Shown here in pieces: positions 63,369 to 64,000 of a stretch of 64,000 bases of DNA (within the stretch, counting starts at the first letter, position 1; each line of letters opens with the position of its first letter). This stretch comes from Gammaproteobacteria bacterium (lineage in GTDB: Bacteria; Pseudomonadota; Gammaproteobacteria; Pseudomonadales; Azotimanducaceae): the NCBI GenBank assembly GCA_018666555.1, contig JABIZD010000102.1, positions 1 to 64,000 of the forward strand, given 5' to 3'. The notes beneath the pieces are model-generated. The model was not told the DNA's origin and did not search any database. It saw only the letters and a list, made by a program, of their open reading frames with translations. A program made the position numbers and the translations under genes.

Positions 63369-64000
63369 TTAATTCATATCGTATGAGACCCGAACGCCAA
63401 GGGTGCGCGGACGGTTAGTGGTGACTCTTTCGAAAAAGTCCTGGCGGTTGATGTGCAGTTCTGCACGCTCATCCGTGAGGTTACTCGCGAACAACTCAAC
63501 ACCCCAGCCATCGGAGAAATGAGCGACACCCACTGCTGCATCGAGTATTCCGTAACTCTCCTGGTCAGTATTGGGTTCGTCCGGAGTATCAACAATCGAG
63601 TTCAACGCTTCACCCGAATACTTGTAGCCCAATTGCCAGAAGGCACCAAGGTCCCTGCCAGCATCCCATTCATAACGTGCTCGGACACTGAACTGTACCT
63701 CTGGACTCAATGGCAAAGCGGATCCTGCATCTGCAACCACGATATCAAATGCAGGGTCTACTCGAACAAGCTCTGTATCATTGAAAGAAGCCGCTGCATA
63801 TATGGTTAAATTCTCTGTTGCCAGCCAGATGATATCGCCCTCTATACCCATTATTTCAGCGTCACCGCCGTTATCAACAATGGTCAGGATCGAAATATTC
63901 TGGGAGTCGAACTGAGATACCTGAATGTCTTGCCAATCGATCTGATAGATAGAACCGTTAAATCGAAGGTTTCCATCGGCCAGCGTGGTTTTCCAGCCAA
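63369..64000 (-). CDS. TonB-dependent receptor, C-terminal part (cut by window end)
   Basis: The frame is open from the window edge to the TAA at 63369-63371, about 210 residues. Alternating beta strands (ATENLTIYAAASFNDTELVR, VQFSVRARYEW, FWQLGYKYSGEAL, GWGVELFASNLTDERAEL) and the final RPRTLGVRVSYDMN are typical of an outer-membrane barrel end. The plug and TonB box are beyond the window. It would import a siderophore, vitamin or organic compound; the substrate is unknown. The last residue is Asn, not the usual Phe. Confidence 0.85.
   Translation of the reverse strand, partial: GWKTTLADGNLRFNGSIYQIDWQDIQVSQFDSQNISILTIVDNGGDAEIMGIEGDIIWLATENLTIYAAASFNDTELVRVDPAFDIVVADAGSALPLSPEVQFSVRARYEWDAGRDLGAFWQLGYKYSGEALNSIVDTPDEPNTDQESYGILDAAVGVAHFSDGWGVELFASNLTDERAELHINRQDFFERVTTNRPRTLGVRVSYDMN

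Noticed and set aside
1-64000. Search for CRISPR arrays, tRNA/rRNA genes, insertion sequences and phage genes
   Set aside because: No regularly spaced repeats, no cloverleaf-like tRNA sequence, no transposase or integrase and no terminal inverted repeats were recognised.

Overview
The window looks like chromosomal DNA of a heterotrophic, aerobic gammaproteobacterium, probably marine and uncultivated. This rests on a roughly balanced base composition, RhlE- and DedA-type housekeeping genes, a Hpa pathway resembling the E. coli one, a TRAP transporter, TPR-sulfotransferases and a TonB-dependent receptor. No taxonomic marker gene is present, so the placement is inference. I found no rRNA, tRNA, insertion sequence, phage gene or CRISPR array. 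Coding density is moderate, with many 300-1000 bp intergenic stretches.

Layout. 0.4-2.8 kb: a Tat-exported thiamine-diphosphate enzyme coupled to a small c-type cytochrome. 3.0-10.8 kb: a homoprotocatechuate (3,4-dihydroxyphenylacetate) meta-cleavage locus. On the minus strand it reads hpaG-like, hpaR, cytochrome P450, aromatic-acid MFS; on the plus strand hpaE, hpaD, hpaF, hpaH. Twin copies of a TTAACNTGTTAT palindrome lie in the divergent promoter region. 11-22 kb: scattered single genes (DUF6152, DUF819 permease, GPH symporter, double-length CoA-transferase, SDR, PhyH oxygenase, FAD oxidoreductase). 22-32 kb: two related exported two-repeat proteins of unknown function, a TPR-sulfotransferase, an MFS transporter, a flavin-monooxygenase-like protein and an NhaC antiporter with an added periplasmic domain. 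33-38.6 kb: a minus-strand operon of exported nucleoside hydrolase, TRAP dctQ-dctM-dctP and exported amidohydrolase. 38.8-51 kb: PrsW protease, luciferase-like oxidoreductase, exported DUF952 protein, a three-gene run (arylsulfotransferase-like, alpha/beta hydrolase, FAD oxidoreductase), MaoC-like protein, methyltransferase, DedA, esterase, enoyl-CoA hydratase and alcohol dehydrogenase. 51.3-53.2 kb: rhlE helicase with an NYN-domain nuclease candidate. 53.6-56.1 kb: cysteine-dioxygenase-like cupin and carotenoid oxygenase. 56.9-61.1 kb: a phenylacetyl-CoA epoxidase operon (paaI-A-B-C-D-E). 61.3-64 kb: a second TPR-sulfotransferase and the C-terminus of a TonB-dependent receptor cut by the window end.

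Theme. Two aromatic routes that share phenylacetic-type substrates lie in one window: oxygen-dependent ring epoxidation of phenylacetyl-CoA (Paa) and extradiol cleavage of homoprotocatechuate (Hpa). The Hpa route lacks a recognisable hydroxylase (HpaBC) and aldolase (HpaI) here; a P450 sits in the regulator's operon instead. Several proteins lack textbook catalytic residues: HpaF lacks Pro1, the P450 lacks the I-helix Thr, the MaoC-like protein lacks its Asp and the nucleoside hydrolase lacks a ribose-binding Glu. These are direct sequence observations; their functional consequences are inference.
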